NCBI GenBank assembly: GCA_963920635.1
Contig: OY987299.1
Coordinates: 25,374,901-25,438,900 of the forward strand
Length of the DNA: 64,000 bases
Origin: Pseudeuparius sepicola
Lineage: Eukaryota; Arthropoda; Insecta; Coleoptera; Anthribidae
Direction: 5' to 3'
The notes under the pieces were generated by a model. The model did no database searches. It was not told the origin of the DNA and was given only the letters and a program-made list of their open reading frames with translations. How positions within the stretch are numbered: the stretch's first letter is position 1; each line of letters begins with the position of its first letter. The translations under genes were made by a program, and so were the position numbers. Of the stretch, positions 63,657 through 64,000 are shown in pieces.

Positions 63657-64000
63657 TACGATTTGCAGAAAACTAAAGATTTGTAGAAACTATCACTTAA
63701 AGCAAAGATATGACTCTTATATTCCAATACTTCTTACTATGCGGAAAGAAGGGATGTGGGCGGTACCATGTAGGAGGACACTGATGGGGCGGGGTTGGTG
63801 GGGACTTTCGCTAATCTGACAACGTTGCCTCCGGTGGGCGGGTCTCCCTAACGTTCAGGAAAAATCTACCAAACTGGCAACACTGTTCCGATATACACAC
63901 GATGCGTGGCGCGTTTCCTCTTCAGTTCACCCGTGTTTCACAGTCGTGTTCCCAGCCGCTTTTACTCAGTTCACCTGTGCTTCGTCGCTTTGAACAGTAT
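63657..64000. other. right flank: leader of the last gene, then unassigned GC-richer DNA
   Basis: Positions 63760-63850 are G-rich. CTTCAGTTCACCCGTGTTTC (about 63920) and CTCAGTTCACCTGTGCTTC (63965) form a direct repeat with a 44-base offset. No sequence here is inverse to 49837-49990, so the right terminal repeat is not identified. The segment may already be host DNA. Confidence 0.4.

Larger units (their letters stand above)
49837..64000 (+). mobile_element. Polinton/Maverick (adintovirus-like) element, right end not identified
   Basis: A single cluster holds the complete Polinton hallmark set: retroviral-type integrase, packaging ATPase, adenovirus-type protease, minor and major jelly-roll capsid proteins and protein-primed family B polymerase. 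Polinton-typical accessory genes lie between them. Left-half genes run rightward and the last three run leftward, meeting at 58731-58788. The last gene ends at 63656. I found no sequence near 63660-64000 that is inverse to the left side, so the right terminal repeat is either beyond the window or lost. The left limit is set at a hairpin and is an estimate. At least four disabling lesions mark the copy as defective. Confidence 0.9.

Noticed and set aside
49837..64000. Terminal inverted repeats of the Polinton within the window
   Set aside because: I compared 49590-49990 with the inverse of 63660-64000 by eye and saw no convincing match.
1..64000. CRISPR arrays, bacterial promoters, riboswitches
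   Set aside because: The DNA is clearly eukaryotic; there are no regularly spaced identical repeats with unique spacers.

Overview
The window is AT-rich animal DNA, most likely from an insect. The evidence is the density of short palindromic DNA transposons (Tc1/mariner-type with TA duplications, hAT-type with 8-bp duplications), a tRNA-derived SINE, short GT-AG introns and an arthropod-type Polinton/Maverick. I cannot assign the order or species. I see no clearly intact host gene. The window divides at about 49.8 kb into a transposon-filled part and a large virus-like element.

Positions 1-49,800 are a mosaic of mobile-element debris. The only intact coding gene is a Tc1-family transposase (19691-20710) in a complete element with 137-bp terminal inverted repeats and TA duplications (19379-20987). 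I delimited eight hAT-type non-autonomous elements by 8-bp target duplications: 6843-7343, 11340-12757, 16021-16539, 22227-22292, 32113-34134, 38052-38525, 44083-44630 and 47777-48946. One is only 66 bp long. One keeps the last part of a hAT transposase. Three are filled with short self-complementary motifs at their ends. Many palindromic MITEs flanked by TA are also present: 3458-4166, 4797-5707, 23971-24313, 30604-31067, 38759-39234 and 39392-40192. A 1.47-kb fold-back element (16589-18060) holds a dead transposase in its loop. Also present are a SINE with a perfect 17-bp target duplication (49034-49300), a 5S rRNA-derived fragment (about 48328-48415), tandem duplications, and two weak spliced-gene candidates (26154-26577 and a first exon near 36184-36352).

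Positions from about 49,837 to the right edge hold a Polinton (Maverick; adintovirus-like). The left part is transcribed rightward: an OB-fold-like small protein, a 33-residue ORF, a phospholipase A2/pX-like core protein, an adenovirus-type cysteine protease, the minor (penton-like) capsid protein, a small basic ORF, the double-jelly-roll major capsid protein, a membrane glycoprotein, a BIR-RING inhibitor-of-apoptosis protein, the packaging ATPase, a conserved Polinton protein of unknown role, two tandem fibre-like proteins, a chromodomain integrase and an unknown protein. The right part is transcribed leftward: a 70-residue CHHC zinc-finger protein like the GTSF1 family, the protein-primed family B DNA polymerase, and an exonuclease-fold protein. 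Several genes or gene groups have their own TATA box, and three stop codons overlap AATAAA signals.

The Polinton looks recently inactivated. The major capsid gene has a frameshift near its start, the polymerase has one near its end, and the IAP and the unknown conserved gene each carry one in-frame stop. The protease has no ATG at its expected start. Integrase, ATPase, minor capsid and the phospholipase protein are open throughout. No right terminal repeat is identifiable, so the element either runs past the window or lacks that end. The CHHC protein is the most unusual gene. Its exact C-x5-H-x9-H-x3-C spacing matches a fold known from GTSF1 (a Piwi partner) and U11-48K, which suggests, as inference only, that the element may touch the host small-RNA or splicing machinery.
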